Positions 1 through 12,300 of a stretch of 64,000 nt of DNA are shown here, piece after piece. The stretch spans positions 6,716,160 to 6,780,159 of the forward strand of contig NC_061062.1 of NCBI RefSeq assembly GCF_021917145.1, in the 5' to 3' direction. The DNA is from Hypomesus transpacificus (Eukaryota > Chordata > Actinopteri > Osmeriformes > Osmeridae). A program made the translations under genes and the position numbers. Each line of letters begins with the position of its first letter. Within the stretch, counting starts at the first letter, position 1. The notes under the pieces are model-generated. The model ran no database searches and was not told the origin of the DNA. It saw only the letters and a list, made by a program, of their open reading frames with translations.

Positions 1-46
1 TTTTCCAACCACGCACTTCTTTGGAATCCATTTCAGACAAGGAAGA

Positions 47-721
47 ATGGATTTCTTAGATCACGGCTACTCTCCGTATGAGTACACGTTCAATTTTTGG
101 AATGATTATCTAGGTTTGTCAACAATTGTCTCTAAAAACAAGATTAGCAACCAGTCCCACAATCCCAATTCCATAACAGAGTCTCTGAAAGCGACCATGG
201 GTTTAGATGACGCGCCTATATGCTCCTGCGTAATCAGACGCGGCGCCACGGACATCAGCGGACACTTGGACTGTCGCTGTTCATTCGCCAGCACCCCACC
301 AACCTCCATTCTCGACCTGAGAGAGCGCCTCTCACATTTCAGCCCTTTCGAAGATCTAACAAGTGAAACTCCGTCTATAGACAGCAACTCTGCATTCAGA
401 GGAAACTTTGGTGGCCTTGACCTGCTCGGAGTGGACCGTAGACGCAAACAAATGCACAGGGGGGTTAAGCCGGAGCCGAAGATTTGCGTGTTCTGTAGGA
501 ATAACGGGGCACCGGAGGAAGTCTTTGGATCTCACGTCTTAAAGACGCCAGATGGCAGAGTTGTATGCCCCATTCTCCGAGCGTACACTTGCCCACTCTG
601 CAGTGCCAACGGAGACAATGCGCACACCATCAAGTACTGCCCGCTGTCAAAGGACCCGCCAGCACAGCGAGTAGTGCGAGCAGGGCGCGCGGTGGGTAGC
701 AAAAGGATGAAAATATTCTAA
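47..721 (+). CDS. nanos1: Nanos homolog 1, RNA-binding translational repressor
   Basis: Single-exon gene of 224 aa. The C-terminal half carries the two CCHC zinc knuckles that define Nanos. The first uses C147, C150, H163 and C174; the second uses C182, C185, H193 and C198, giving the family spacing CX2C-X12-H-X10-C and CX2C-X7-H-X4-C. Near the N-terminus, residues 15-24 ([10 protein letters not shown]) match the NOT1-interacting motif through which Nanos proteins recruit the CCR4-NOT deadenylase. Family knowledge: with Pumilio, Nanos represses mRNAs in germline and neural cells. The length and the N-terminal motif fit Nanos1 better than the shorter Nanos2 and Nanos3. The start is the first ATG of the open frame. 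The 3'UTR runs to about 1690, where AATAAA lies at 1669-1674. Confidence 0.92.
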   Translation: MDFLDHGYSPYEYTFNFWNDYLGLSTIVSKNKISNQSHNPNSITESLKATMGLDDAPICSCVIRRGATDISGHLDCRCSFASTPPTSILDLRERLSHFSPFEDLTSETPSIDSNSAFRGNFGGLDLLGVDRRRKQMHRGVKPEPKICVFCRNNGAPEEVFGSHVLKTPDGRVVCPILRAYTCPLCSANGDNAHTIKYCPLSKDPPAQRVVRAGRAVGSKRMKIF

Positions 722-1700
722 ATGAAGAAAAAAAACGTCGGCAATTACAGTAAACGCTTGTAAATCACTTTTCCATTCATACATCTCAAATGTAATTTTT
801 GATCATTTTGTTTCTTTTACATGTAGACTACAACACAAGTTGGAATATGGTCCTATATTCTCTTAATATACTTTGGTTATAGATACAACTTTCGCGCTGT
901 GGAAACTTGAAAATATGGCCGCATAAAGAGAAAGAGTGCCATTTACAAATGAATGAACCAAAGTACAGTACGACATATGAATGAGTGTTTGCAATGCATA
1001 TTTAGTAACGCAAAGACGCACTAATAGTGCAAATTGTAGCCTATCATAAAGTACTTTCTATATATCAGTAGCCCTGTACTGTATTGTACATCAATGCATT
1101 GAATATATGTTTAATGGTAGGTATAGGCCTACTTGATTGAATTTTGTATTATTAGATTAAATTGATATTATGCTAATCAGTGTCTTTATGTAGATGGCCA
1201 GCACAGTTTTGGATGTTGTTTTCTACCAAAGGAATACAATTTATATGAAATGAAAAACGTTTGTTTCTGTATCATGTTTATTCTGCATTTTAAATGTCTC
1301 TTATATCCTGAGACAGACCCATTAAACAGTACCACTATTGTGGGGATGCACAGAAAATGTTTCAAAGTTGAACTGGTTTTAAATGATTTTATTTTTGCAT
1401 TTGAAGTAATTATCGCCCTGGTTGGCATTGTTTACCTGCATCACCAGAACCAGTTGACTACTGTTCACGGTAGCTACATTTGATTTCAAGGTGTGTATGT
1501 ACAAAAGAAACTGACATCAGTCTCAGGTGATATGCCTGCTTTTCCAAAACCTTCACCTGAAAAAGGAACATAGTTGTCGTATTTTTTGACACTGTGTGAA
1601 TGTTTTAATATTCACTGTACATCCTCTTTTAATCATGTTATTGCGTATGCATTAATTTGACTATATTAAATAAATACACAAAGACACAGATACATTCTAC
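722..1700 (+). terminator. nanos1 3'UTR and poly(A) signal
   Basis: AT-rich stretch after the nanos1 stop with no credible reading frame. An AATAAA hexamer at 1669-1674 is the best 3' end. Nanos 3'UTRs are often post-transcriptionally regulated, but I saw no clear microRNA seed or Pumilio site to assign. Confidence 0.5.
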
Positions 1701-1843
1701 TTTATGAGAACCCTATGAAACACTTTCTGAAATACACATTTGTGACTGTGTCAAGCTTGGAGATGCTGTGGTGCAGAACAAAGAGCCAGTGAGTAAGGGT
1801 AAACTCAGGACGTCTCCTGTATGCGGTGCACACCCCTAAATCA

Positions 1844-1937
1844 GCCTGTCCACACAAACTCCTGAGCCAGCCTGTCCGCACACACAATCCTGAACCAGCC
1901 TGTCCACCCACACAATCCTGAACCAGCTTGTCCACAC
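1844..1937. repeat. Short minisatellite, about 25-bp unit
   Basis: Three to four imperfect tandem copies of a unit like cctgaaccagcctgtccac with short CA-rich spacers. The rest of 1700-3000 looks like intergenic sequence without a recognisable gene. Confidence 0.6.
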
Positions 1938-3104
1938 TGGATCCCAGCAGAGGCTTGGAATATGGGTCTCTGCAAAACAGAGATGCTTGCAGGCTATTCT
2001 CTGTTTAAAAGCGTTGCTATAGTGCCACCTAGAGATACAACAAACATGCTTCAACAGAAGGGGAGAAAGGAAACGCTCCTATGACACACGAGGTAAATGA
2101 GAAGTGAGAAGCATGATAAGAAAACACACCTCAGCCACTAGGTAGTCGAGGTCAACTTCAGACACCCAAATGAGACAGCCTTTTTTCTGTTTGTTCCATT
2201 TCCATGATGAGTCATTTGACATGAACAGATATGAAAACCTAGCCCTGTATCCTCTGCCTTGTGCTCCATCTGGATTCCTGTGTCATCTCCCCTGTGACTA
2301 GACAGTATAGGTATAACACATCAGACTGCCACCTCTACACTGACACCTCTGGGTCAGCGGGTGTCTCCTCTGAGCTCCCTGTCTGGCAGACGTCAGACCG
2401 ACCAGGAGCTCCTGTGACTCATCACTTTTGTCATTGAAAGAGACAGAGACCCTCCAGGGACTGCATGTCGAGGGAGCGGACACCCCGAGGCTGTGTGGGC
2501 AAACACAGACCCACACGTTTGTCAAAGGTGCTAGGATTACACCACAGAGGACTTCCAAGGGGAGAGAGGGAAAGAGAGGAGAATCGAGGGAGACGTGTTC
2601 CCTGTTTCATCCCTAGGCAGGTTATAAGAAACAGGGCAGATGATAAAGATGTCAACTGCCGACCCAGATAAAGATTGTGAGCCGACGCGAAAACCACAAG
2701 TGAAAACCTGACTCTTCTCTGAGAGCGAATCAACTCCTGATTGATATCTCTTTGTCTTTCTCTCTCACCGTCTCTCTGTCACTCGATTTCGCTCTCTTTG
2801 TCCGAGGCTCTCTCACTCACTATTTTTTCTGGGGGGAAAAACACTGTTTCGGGTCCTCGATTACAACATTCCTGCCTTGTTGACTAGCTGTAGCTTTGTT
2901 GAACATCTGAACCTGTGAGGGGCTGTTATTACTATTATCTATCGGAGTTGCTTGCTAGACCTTAAATCAACTGCAGAGCTAAGCAATAAACATATTTTTT
3001 CTCCGGACAGCTTTCTAAGAATGGCTCTTCCACAGCCGTGTTTCTGAGTGGTGTGGAGCAGCAGACAGAAAACCAAGCTTGCCTTACCTCACTGCAGCAG
3101 CTTG

Positions 3105-3230
3105 CTATTGGCTGAGCAGGTGCTGACAAGCTTGATGCATCTCTCTGGGGGCGCGGGGAGGAGGGGGGAGGGAGGAGGGAGGGGCCGGGCATACTGCATA
3201 AAAGCCGAGGTTCTGCAGCATCACTGAGCT
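3105..3230 (+). promoter_or_regulatory. Core promoter of the internexin-like gene
   Basis: A TATA-like element (cataaaagc) lies at about 3197-3205, preceded by a GC/GGGA-rich tract (3148-3190) and an inverted CCAAT box (attgg) near 3109-3113. The distance to the ATG at 3368 gives a 5'UTR of roughly 140 nt. The placement is inferred from motif spacing only. Confidence 0.5.
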
Positions 3231-3367
3231 GGTGCAGTGCAAACACGCTCGTTCATCCTCACCGATGGTGTGCAGAACAAGGGGGACTTCAAAAAACTTC
3301 TGAAACCAAAACCAAAACATCCACATTATTTCATAAACAAAGAAAAAAAAATAGAAAAAAATCCATC

Positions 3368-5423
3368 ATGAGCTTCGATTCTCACACCTCCTACCGCCGC
3401 CCCTGGGACAGCTACAGAGGCTCCCGACCCACCAGAACCTCCATGTCCTCCTTCTCCTCCTCCTCCTCCCGGGCCCTGGCGCCGGGAAGGCGGCCCATGT
3501 GGCCTTCATCCTGCCTGCCGGACGCATCGGAGCGGGTGGACCTGGCCCAGGCCTCCTCCCTGAACGCCGAACTGCTGGGGGTGCGTGCCCAGGAGAAGGA
3601 GCAGCTGGTAGGGCTGAACGACCGCTTCGCCACCTACGTGGAGAAGGTGAGGAGCCTGGAGCAGCACAACCGGGTCCTGCTGGCCGAGCTGGAGGTGCTG
3701 CGGAGGCGGCAGCGGGAGCCGTCCCGCCTGCGGGGGCTGTACGAGGGGGAGGCGCGCAGCCTGAGGGCCCAGATCGACGCGGAGAGCGGCGAGAAGATGC
3801 GCGTGGAGGCGGAGAGGGCCTACCTGCGGGACGTGCACCTGCAGCTGAGGGAGCGCTGCGGGGAGGAGGAGCGCCAGCGCCGCGGCGCCGAGGAGACCCT
3901 GCGGGGCGCCCGGGAGGAGCTGGGCCGGGCCGTGCTCGCCAACTGTGGCGCGGAGGCCAGCGTGATCTCCCTGACCGAGGAGATCGCCTTCCTGAAGAAG
4001 GTGTTCGCGGAGGAGCAGGTGGCACTCCGGGCCCAGCTGCAGGCCGCCAGCGTGGACGTGGAGGTGGAGGTGTCCCGGCCCGACCTGTCCGCCGCTCTCC
4101 GGGAGATACGCGTCCAGTACGAGCGGCTGGCCAACAACAACATGCGGCTGGCCGAGGACTGGTACCAGAGCAAGCTGGCCGGCGTGGCGGAGATGGCGAG
4201 CAGGAACACGGAGGCCGTGCGGGCCGTGCGGGAGGAGACCATGGAGTACCGGCAGCTGCTGCAGTCGCGCTCCTCGGAGATCGAGGGGCTGAGGAACGTC
4301 ATCGAGTCCCTCCACAAACAGCTGGACGACTTGGAGGACTCTCAGGGTCAGGAGGTTGCCAATTACCAGGTACAGGACCTCAGTTAGGAGCACACAAAGT
4401 TAGGACACTTTATGTCCTTTTTTATTGATCCAAAACAACATACTATAAGTGCATTTAGTAAGTACGGTGGATTCAAAAGGAGCACAAGTGCAAAGTCACA
4501 CAGGGTTTCAGCAGTTGGAGCCAAGGAACTGTCAGTTTTTTTTACCAGTCACAGTGCGACAATTACATCTCAACCACATTATTACATCATTCTGATGATA
4601 GGACAGTGCAGTAATACTGACTAATGACTTAGGACGTGAAGACAGTGTGTGTCTGAGGAGCTAGCCAAGCTAGCAGAGAGAGGAGGCTCCACAGAGCAGT
4701 CCGACTAGGTTAGACAGCTGAGAAAGAAGCCATGTTGGGTCCTCAGGACACAAAGGATATTCTGTAGCTGTGAGCACTACTAATATGCTCTCTGCACCAG
4801 ACCCTCCCCCCTCCCGTAGCTTAGCCAGACACATGAGGCTCCCTGCTTAGGGGAGAAAGAGTCCAAGGTGACTGTCGACAAGTAACTGATGTAGAAACAT
4901 AATAAATGGTGTGCGATGAAGAAGATGCACGAAAGCACAATGTACTTATGAATGATTTTGTGCTGCACTTTCGATGCGCCATTTGTATGTCACCTGGATG
5001 ACAGCTAAATGAATCAAATGTTAAATGTGACATGAATCAATATTACAATCGTTCAGTCATATGCCCTTGGTGTGGTTACTTGGAATGCTGATTCCAGTTC
5101 CATAGTTTTGACCCGATTTTGGTTCACGTCCAGGTGAGGGTGAATGATCTGGAGAGGAATATCAATGACGCAAAGCAGGAGATGGCTCGCTATCTGAGAG
5201 AGTATCAAGACCTCCTCAATGTCAAGATGGCCCTGGACATTGAGATAGCTGCGTATAGGTAACAACTTGATATGTGTGTTTATCCTCATCATCATAGTTA
5301 TTGCACAAATCCAGCAATTGATATATTTAATATATCTGTATCTTGTATCTCCACAGAAAACTCCTGGAGGGCGAGGAGTTCAGACTGACCTTCTCCACTC
5401 TCCCGGCCCTTCCCTTCCACTAA
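3368..5423 (+). CDS. ina: Alpha-internexin-like neuronal intermediate filament protein, short tail
   Basis: Three exons with GT..AG junctions: 3368-4369, 5134-5258 and 5357-5423, giving 397 aa. A Ser/Arg/Pro-rich head (about 1-65) precedes an alpha-helical rod. The rod begins at the helix-initiation motif ([16 protein letters not shown], about residues 79-94) and ends with the termination motif ([13 protein letters not shown]) spanning exons 2-3. Exon positions and the 19-residue stretch after exon 1 align without gaps to my recollection of human INA. The fold and role are type IV: coiled-coil dimers that assemble into 10-nm neuronal filaments. Oddity: only about 13 residues ([14 protein letters not shown]) follow the rod, whereas INA, NEFL and related proteins carry long acidic tails. 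The gene is very GC-rich in exon 1. It could instead be a divergent fish neurofilament paralogue. Confidence 0.85.
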
Positions 5424-6620
5424 AGTGTCATCTAAACTACAATACCCAAGATCCCCTTCCTTACCTCTAAGCTGTCATCTCAAGTACAGTCCCAAATATC
5501 CCCTTCCCTACACCAACATTTTCATCTAAACTACAGTACCCAATATCCCCTTCCCTACCTACATCAGCAGATATTCCACGTTTCCCTCCCTGACTTCACG
5601 TCCCTCCTTCACTTCCGTCTCATCCAATTCAACGTTCCTCAAACCTTACAGCTCCCGAGCCAGATTCTGTGGTCCGGCTCCATCCTCATCTTAAGCTCAT
5701 TTTCCGAAGACAGATGCGCCCTTGTTCTATACAAGAGGTCCACAAGAAGGTCCCCCTTCTTCTCCACACACTGACACCACACATCAGCCGAGAGAGAGAG
5801 AGAGAAAGCAGGACACTGCTGCGGGGCTGCACTGCATCGGTCCTGGTTGAGGTCCAGAGCAGTTTTCTTTTGGTAGAGTGGCCCTCCGCTGTGACAGCTA
5901 GACTCCAAGCACCAGGGCTCAGCGTTAGACCCTTTCCAAACCCACCGTCACAAACATTTAACCAATTGTTTGTGACGGAGGATAATGTTCTAATTGATTC
6001 TGCTTTTGGATGCTTGGACTGTATCTGTGCTCACGAGAAACCAGTGTGTGGCTTTGGAACTCTACCGACAGAATGCTGCACTGCAACCCCGGTTCTAAGT
6101 AATCCGTAACCAGTAACCTTACATGTCCATCGTAAGATGTTATTAAGTTGCTTTTTGTTATTCTTCCATGATATTTGTATGCACCTTTGCAAGCTTCAGT
6201 TTGGTTGGAGAGGAAATTTGCTTTGGTTTTGGTGAAGATTTGGTTCACTTAATCAGCTAATTATTAATTGATCAACTATGATAAAAGACAAGTTTCTTTT
6301 GAAAAAGTGAAATGCTTGGTGCATGGCAATATCATGGACGACTATTTGTTACTGGTTTGTACGTGTGATCTTTTAAATATCCCCTTGTCAGGCTCAGCCA
6401 TTTGTGTTTATTAGGCTCAATGAAACAAAGCTAAAGTAAATAATGTAATGTAACTGAAAGATAAGTAGCCTGGTAACTGTAACCTTATGTTGTGGAAACA
6501 GAAATCATAGACCTAAAAGGTGATTTAACTCTGTGAAACTATAAGAAGCTTGCACCTTATATGGTTGGTGTAAATGTCAGTGCCAGCCACATGCTGAATA
6601 AAACAAACATGGCTTAACTA
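5424..6620 (+). terminator. 3'UTR of the internexin-like gene, with 47-bp tandem repeat
   Basis: Directly after the stop there are three imperfect copies (5426-5566) of an approximately 47-bp unit containing the core atatccccttccctac. A candidate poly(A) signal AATAAA lies at 6597-6602. No further reading frame continues the tail domain. Confidence 0.5.
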
Positions 6621-7209
6621 AACTCCAGTTGAATAATGTGTTGCTGTTTGGTTTGCTTCCTTTAATTAGGGTTCATTCTTCCTTGATAGTTGTAGGCCTA
6701 TTGGTTTCATATTATGTAGTTATTTTGGGTGGTGTGAATACAGGATGTGGCTGCTCACCTTACAGTTCTCTCGTCGTTCTCACGTTGAGTTCCACTGACT
6801 GCAGGATCAGCGGCACTGCAGGATTTCCCACATTTCCATAGCGCTGGCAAGTAGCTAACTGTGTCAGCAAATATGGCTCAGGCACAGTGTGTTTTATATG
6901 GAGCTTAACCACCGAAAAGAGCCGAGTAAATGAATTTATTCTCTCAGCTATTGCGAGATAATAATGCCCATGTGTTCATGAATAAAAGCATAATAATTTG
7001 AATACTGAAATCAGTTCTACTTGAAAACAAACCGAAAGCATTATGAAAATTAAGGGAGTTAGGCTACCTCAGAGAATGAAAGAGGTGGGGTGATTAATTA
7101 AATTTAATTCTCAGTAACTAGCTTACTCAATTATTTAATAAGGTACGAGTAGCTTTCTTTTGTAGTATTTAACTTTGACGGTAGGTGGCAGTCACGAATA
7201 ACTTGCCAA

Positions 7210-7390
7210 TATAGAATACTTCCGGTTGGTGAAAAGACAACAATATGGCGGCCTCGTGTGTCTAAGGATCTCAATGTTACATTTTACTTGGATGCATTTA
7301 ATTGTAATACCATTACATAGTTCACATTGCATCTGATTTGCATCAAATGCATTCAAATTCGCTGGCTGTACATTATCGTCAGTAGTCAAA
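7210..7390 (+). promoter_or_regulatory. Housekeeping promoter of mrps26 (ETS and YY1 sites)
   Basis: An ETS/GABP site (acttccgg) at 7218-7225 and a YY1 site (caatatggcggc) at 7241-7252 lie about 150 bp before the mrps26 ATG, with no TATA box. ETS plus YY1 close to the start is typical of nuclear genes for mitochondrial ribosomal proteins. The gap 6620-7210 is AT-rich and shows no gene. Confidence 0.6.
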
Positions 7391-8627
7391 ATGTTTCAAG
7401 TTATTAGTAGAACGGGTACGCCTGTTCCTCGTCTTCTCGCATCCCGGGGTGCCGTGCTTGTGGAGGCTGTCAGAGGGAGAAAGTCCCGCAACGACCCGAA
7501 GGCCAAGTCGAAAGAGGGACGGATCAAAGTACCGCCTCCCATTAACCCAGTCGAGATGGTAGTTCTCAAGGAGAGATTTACAGAGTATGAATTAATCATG
7601 AGAGCACTTCGGTAAGTTTTGTGGTCAGTCTGTGTACACAGTCTGACAGTCCATTGTTTCATTTGCTGCAGCTTGTTAAAACGGATTATTTTTGTTAAGC
7701 TAATGAATGTTTATGAATTGGGGAAAGGGGTTCTCAGTGAACACGTACTGTGTGTGGTTTAATAGTCTACAGTCCCTTCGAATAATTGATTGTCTGCGTG
7801 TGTTGTCAGTCTGGAGTTTAAGGAGGAGATGCTGAGGAAGAGATACGAAGCTGAGGTGGGGTCCCAGGCGGGGGAGAGAGCGAAGCAGGAGGCGGAGGAT
7901 CACCGCGCGCTTATGGCATGGAACGATGCAGAGAACCTCCGCATGCTCAAAGTCAGGTGCGGTAGACGTCTGTGTTATATTAGGTGCATTCGACTTCATC
8001 CAGCGCCGGCGCTGCATGAAGTCGAATATACCTATTGACATATATGAGAAACCTCATTTACCTATTGATAGATCACAGTCTGGGAATGTTATTTTGAGAC
8101 TGTGCCTGGTAGAATACTGACCGTTCCTTGACTATTACCACTGACTTTGTACTTTCTACATGCATTTTGTGTATATTGCTTTGGACAAAAGCAGCAGCTA
8201 AATTTATGTAATAAGTTCATGCTTTTTTTCCAGAGAGCTGAGAATCCAGAATGAGCTAGAAGCAGCTGAGCTGAAGAAAAGCGAGGAGGCCATCCAGGCA
8301 GAGCAGCTCATGCAGGAGTTCATCAAAGCAAAGGAGAGAGAGATCTTGCAGTTGCAGGTAAGACTCTTTTATCATCACACGCACGTGTGTGCGCATGTGG
8401 GTTTGTCTATTGTTCTGACTGCCATTTTGAAAACTGAAATACTACATCTGTGTCTGTGTTTGTCTAAATCAAAACATCCTTTTACTACCCAACAGGAGGA
8501 GGCAAAGAACTTTATCACTCTGGAGAACTTGGATCAACGCATCGAAGAAGCTCTAGACAACCCACAGAACTATAACTTTGCCATTGATAAAGATGGCCGC
8601 GTGGTGAAGAGGACAGTACTGGAGTGA
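7391..8627 (+). CDS. mrps26: Mitochondrial small ribosomal subunit protein mS26
   Basis: Four exons: 7391-7611, 7810-7956, 8234-8357 and 8496-8627, total 207 aa, close to the length I recall for human MRPS26 (205). The N-terminus is basic and amphipathic ([20 protein letters not shown]), fitting a mitochondrial targeting peptide. It is followed by a charged helical protein rich in Glu, Arg and Lys (for example [12 protein letters not shown] and [14 protein letters not shown]) with the conserved end ([19 protein letters not shown]). All junctions keep frame. It is a component of the mitoribosomal small subunit in the matrix. Intron 2 carries a degenerate SINE tail at about 8169-8215. Poly(A) signals AATAAA occur at 8851-8856 and again near 8949 and 8992. 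Confidence 0.9.
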
Positions 8628-8859
8628 TCTTCTCACTGACAGGTCTCCTACTGTCACTGTCACTAAGTTGACTACATGTGGGTTCTATCATTCATTGATC
8701 CGAGGAGAGTCATAGGAATCAGTGGGTGCGAAGAGAGGTTAGCCTTCCCTGGTTACCCTCGCCAGTCTACCAATGAATATAGCAAGTATCAAACCCTGTG
8801 TGTAGACATTGCAGGTACACATTTGTTAACTACTATACACGTGTGTATGTAATAAATGA

Positions 8860-9391
8860 TATTGTACAGAACAGTTTCTCGAACTTTCTACTCCTGTCCT
8901 GTGAGCCATATTTGAGTTTGTCTGTGTAGACATAAGTGTGCTAAGCCTAATAAATATTTAAATCCTTTATTTTGTATGTTCTTGGTCTTTCAAATAAAAG
9001 TTGATTACGTAATTTGCAATAAATACGATATTTATATATATGCACGCCTAAGTTACGGAATAATTACGTGTCGCTTATCCTTCAAGGCTTCCGTACTTCC
9101 AAACATCTTAAAACACTTCTGGACTTGAATGCGCTCTAAAACGTGATGCAATGTGTGCGCACGCGCAAAGCACTCCATGGCTTGTCATTGTGAGTCGACT
9201 TCCGAGGACCGAATTTGACAGCTGATTTGAAATTAAAATGGCCTATATAGCCCATTTATACTAAACGACATCTTTAATTGTTCGTCCGGTTGTTTGTTTT
9301 TTATATGAGTGTTCTCGGTCCATGCATTATACCAAGTGTTTCAAAGAATAGGACCAGGGGTTATAAAGTTATTTCAGGGAACTGATGCAAC
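8860..9391 (+). other. Spacer between mrps26 and htra2 (htra2 promoter region)
   Basis: No coding frame. The stretch contains the late mrps26 poly(A) hexamers and then the presumed TATA-less htra2 promoter and 5'UTR. I saw no motif strong enough to place the transcription start. Confidence 0.4.
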
Positions 9392-12300
9392 ATGGCAACG
9401 AGACATGTAAGTCGACCCTTCCTGTGGCTTCTTTTCAGAAGATATAATCAAGAACGCAGACACACATCTACTATTTTGCTTGAACAAACTTTAAAACAAG
9501 TATCCAGTGCTTGTGTCAGCGATAGTTATTCGCTGAGAGATGTGAAATGCTGTTGGGACAACAGCGCACTGTCACTACGGAGTACAGAAAGCGACAGCGG
9601 CAGTGGCTCAGGTCGGACAGGACTCCTCAGGTCTGTCGCCGTTTGTTTAGGACTTGGTGTGGCGCTCTCTCACTCCAGAGATGATGGGAAGACTGACAGG
9701 GGACCAGCTGTATTTTATGGATCGATCCTCGAACGCATGCTTCAATCTGCTCAATGTGCATCTCCTTACAAACCTGACAGCCCACGCTACAAGTACAACT
9801 TTATTGCTGATGTGGTGGAAAAGTCGTCTCCGGCTGTGGTGTACATCGAAATCGTTAGCAGGTAAATTTTAAATGTTGTAGTTTTGGGCAGTGAATAGAC
9901 TTGTTTTGTTCAATGACAAACCCAACAAAGATATCTGTACATGATGTCCATGATCTGGCTGAATGGGATGAATGACGCTAATTGGTGGAAAAAGGAGTAG
10001 ACGTGTAAATTGGAATGCGGGTACTCGACCAAACAACCCCAATATTATCTGCTTTCGGCACCCTAACCAGCACAGGCCTTGGCCAAGGCCGTTGCTGGAA
10101 CAACAACTCCCCTGAAGAGCTGCAGCGAGACTTCTCTTGCATTCCCTACCCCCTTCCAACAGACACCTGAGGATTGTTGTCTCTGTCTGGGACCTGATCA
10201 AGGCTGTCTCCATGGCAATACAATCTGCGAACTGAGAACTGTCTAATTGTGGCCTAGGCGATAGTGACAACCCAGGCCTAGTCATACACTAACTTTCACC
10301 TGTGGTTTGCGTCTCTGCCTTGGGTCATGACCAAGGATATCTCCATGGCAATACTATCTGCGAACTGAGAATCTGACTGTCTTACTTACTTACTAATTTA
10401 AAGTCAAATGGATGTTTTTGCCACAAAGGCTTTAATGGCTTCAGACTGGCTATGGGTACAAGCGACATTCTGAAGGCCGTTAACTAAGCTGATCTTTCTC
10501 AGGCACCCGTTTTCCGGCAGGGAAGTCCCTATATCCAACGGTTCCGGTTTTATCATCAGTAGAGATGGGCTCATTGTGACCAACGCTCACGTCGTTGCCA
10601 ACAAGCGAGGTGTCCGCGTGAAGCTGACCAATGGGGCGACGTATAACGCCACCGTGCAAGACGTAGATCAGCTGGCAGATATCGCCACCATCAAAATCAA
10701 TGCCAGGGTGAGTGTAAACCATTTGAACAATTACTTCCTGTAATTGGTATAACTGATCAGATGGCATAGTTGGCTAAAGTGTTGTTTGTGTGAGGTTGTC
10801 AGTAATGGTGATTCAGAAGATCCAAGATCAAACCCAGCGTAGATCAGGTGGGATAGGAAGAGAGACTGGCGATGACATCATGACCCATGTGACGAGGCCT
10901 AATGACGGTCCTCACGTACCATCAGGCTGTCCGGGCCGTTGCCACCTTGTGACCTGTCTCTTCCTCCTGCAGCATCCTCTGCCCACCCTCTCCCTGGGGC
11001 TGTCGTCCGAAGTGCGCCAGGGGGAGTTTGTGGTCGCCATGGGCAGCCCCTTCGCCCTACGCAACACCATCACATCTGGCATCGTGAGCTCGGTGCAGAG
11101 GGGCAGCAAGGAGCTGGGGCTCTCCAACAACAACATGGACTACATCCAGACGGACGCCGCCATCGACGTGAGTCCCTGCCCTCCCCCTGAGGCACGACCA
11201 TGCATTCATGTAGCTGGAAACCTGCAACCTCTTGATCTGCAGTCAAAGGCCCTAACCGTCGAGCTAAACCCAGCCCTCAAACATGAATGACTTCGACCCT
11301 AACGGTGCTGTAGTATATGTGCTGTCTCCCAGCAATTCCATAATGTGTGATGTTCTTCCTCGCAGTTCGGGAATTCCGGAGGACCTCTGATCAATTTGGT
11401 GAGTTGGAGGTTCCGTTCCTCTTTCACTTTCTCTGATGGTGGATGTTCCCCTCTGATGGTGGATGTTCCCCTCTGATGGTGGATGTTCCCGTCTGATGGT
11501 GGATGTTCCCCTCTGATGGTGGATGTTCCCGTCTGATGGTGGATGTTCCCCTCTGATGGTGGATGTTCCCCTCTGATGGTGGATGTTCCCGTCTGATGGT
11601 GGATGTTCCCGTCTGATGGTGGATGTTCCCGTCTGATGGTGGATGTTCCCCTCTGATGGTGGATGTTCCCCTCTGATGGTGGATGTTCCCGTCTGATGGT
11701 GGATGTTCCCGTCTGATGGTGGATGTTCCCCTCTGATGGTGGATGTTCCCGTCTGATGGTGGATGTTCCCCTCTGATGGTGGATGTTCCCGTCTGATGGT
11801 GGATGTTCCCGTCTGATGGTGGATGTTCCCCTCTGATGGTGGATGTTCCCGTCTGATGGTGGATGTTCCCCTCTGATGGTGGATGTTCCCGTCTGATGGT
11901 GGATGTTCCCCTCTGATGGTGGATGTTCCCCTCTGATGGACTCCCACATCTAGCTGTGTGTTGTGCTGCATTCCAGGACGGGGAGGTCATCGGTATAAAC
12001 ACCATGAAGGTCACCGCCGGGATCTCCTTCGCCATCCCGTCCGACCGCGTCAAGCAGTTCCTGGACAAAGCTGCGGAAAACAACAGTATGTGAACTTTTG
12101 CTGAGAGGGAGAGGGGAGGATAGGACCATGCGACCCTTGAACTCTGCCATTGTAGGAGGACATCAATCTCTATTAGTTCAGATCAACTAACCTCTCCTTT
12201 CCATCCCAGGATCGAACGTTGGGGATTCTCAGGCCAAGCGTCGATACATCGGGGTGATGATGCTGACCCTGACTCCAAGGTGAGCACACGCTGTGTTTAC

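Noticed and set aside
3499-4428. Long alternative frames, both strands, over exon 1 of the filament gene
   Set aside because: GC-rich exon shadows; only the 3368 frame encodes the rod domain and splices in phase.
11264-12083. Three overlapping minus-strand frames of repetitive peptide
   Set aside because: They cross the 20-bp minisatellite and htra2 exons in antisense; repeat artefact.
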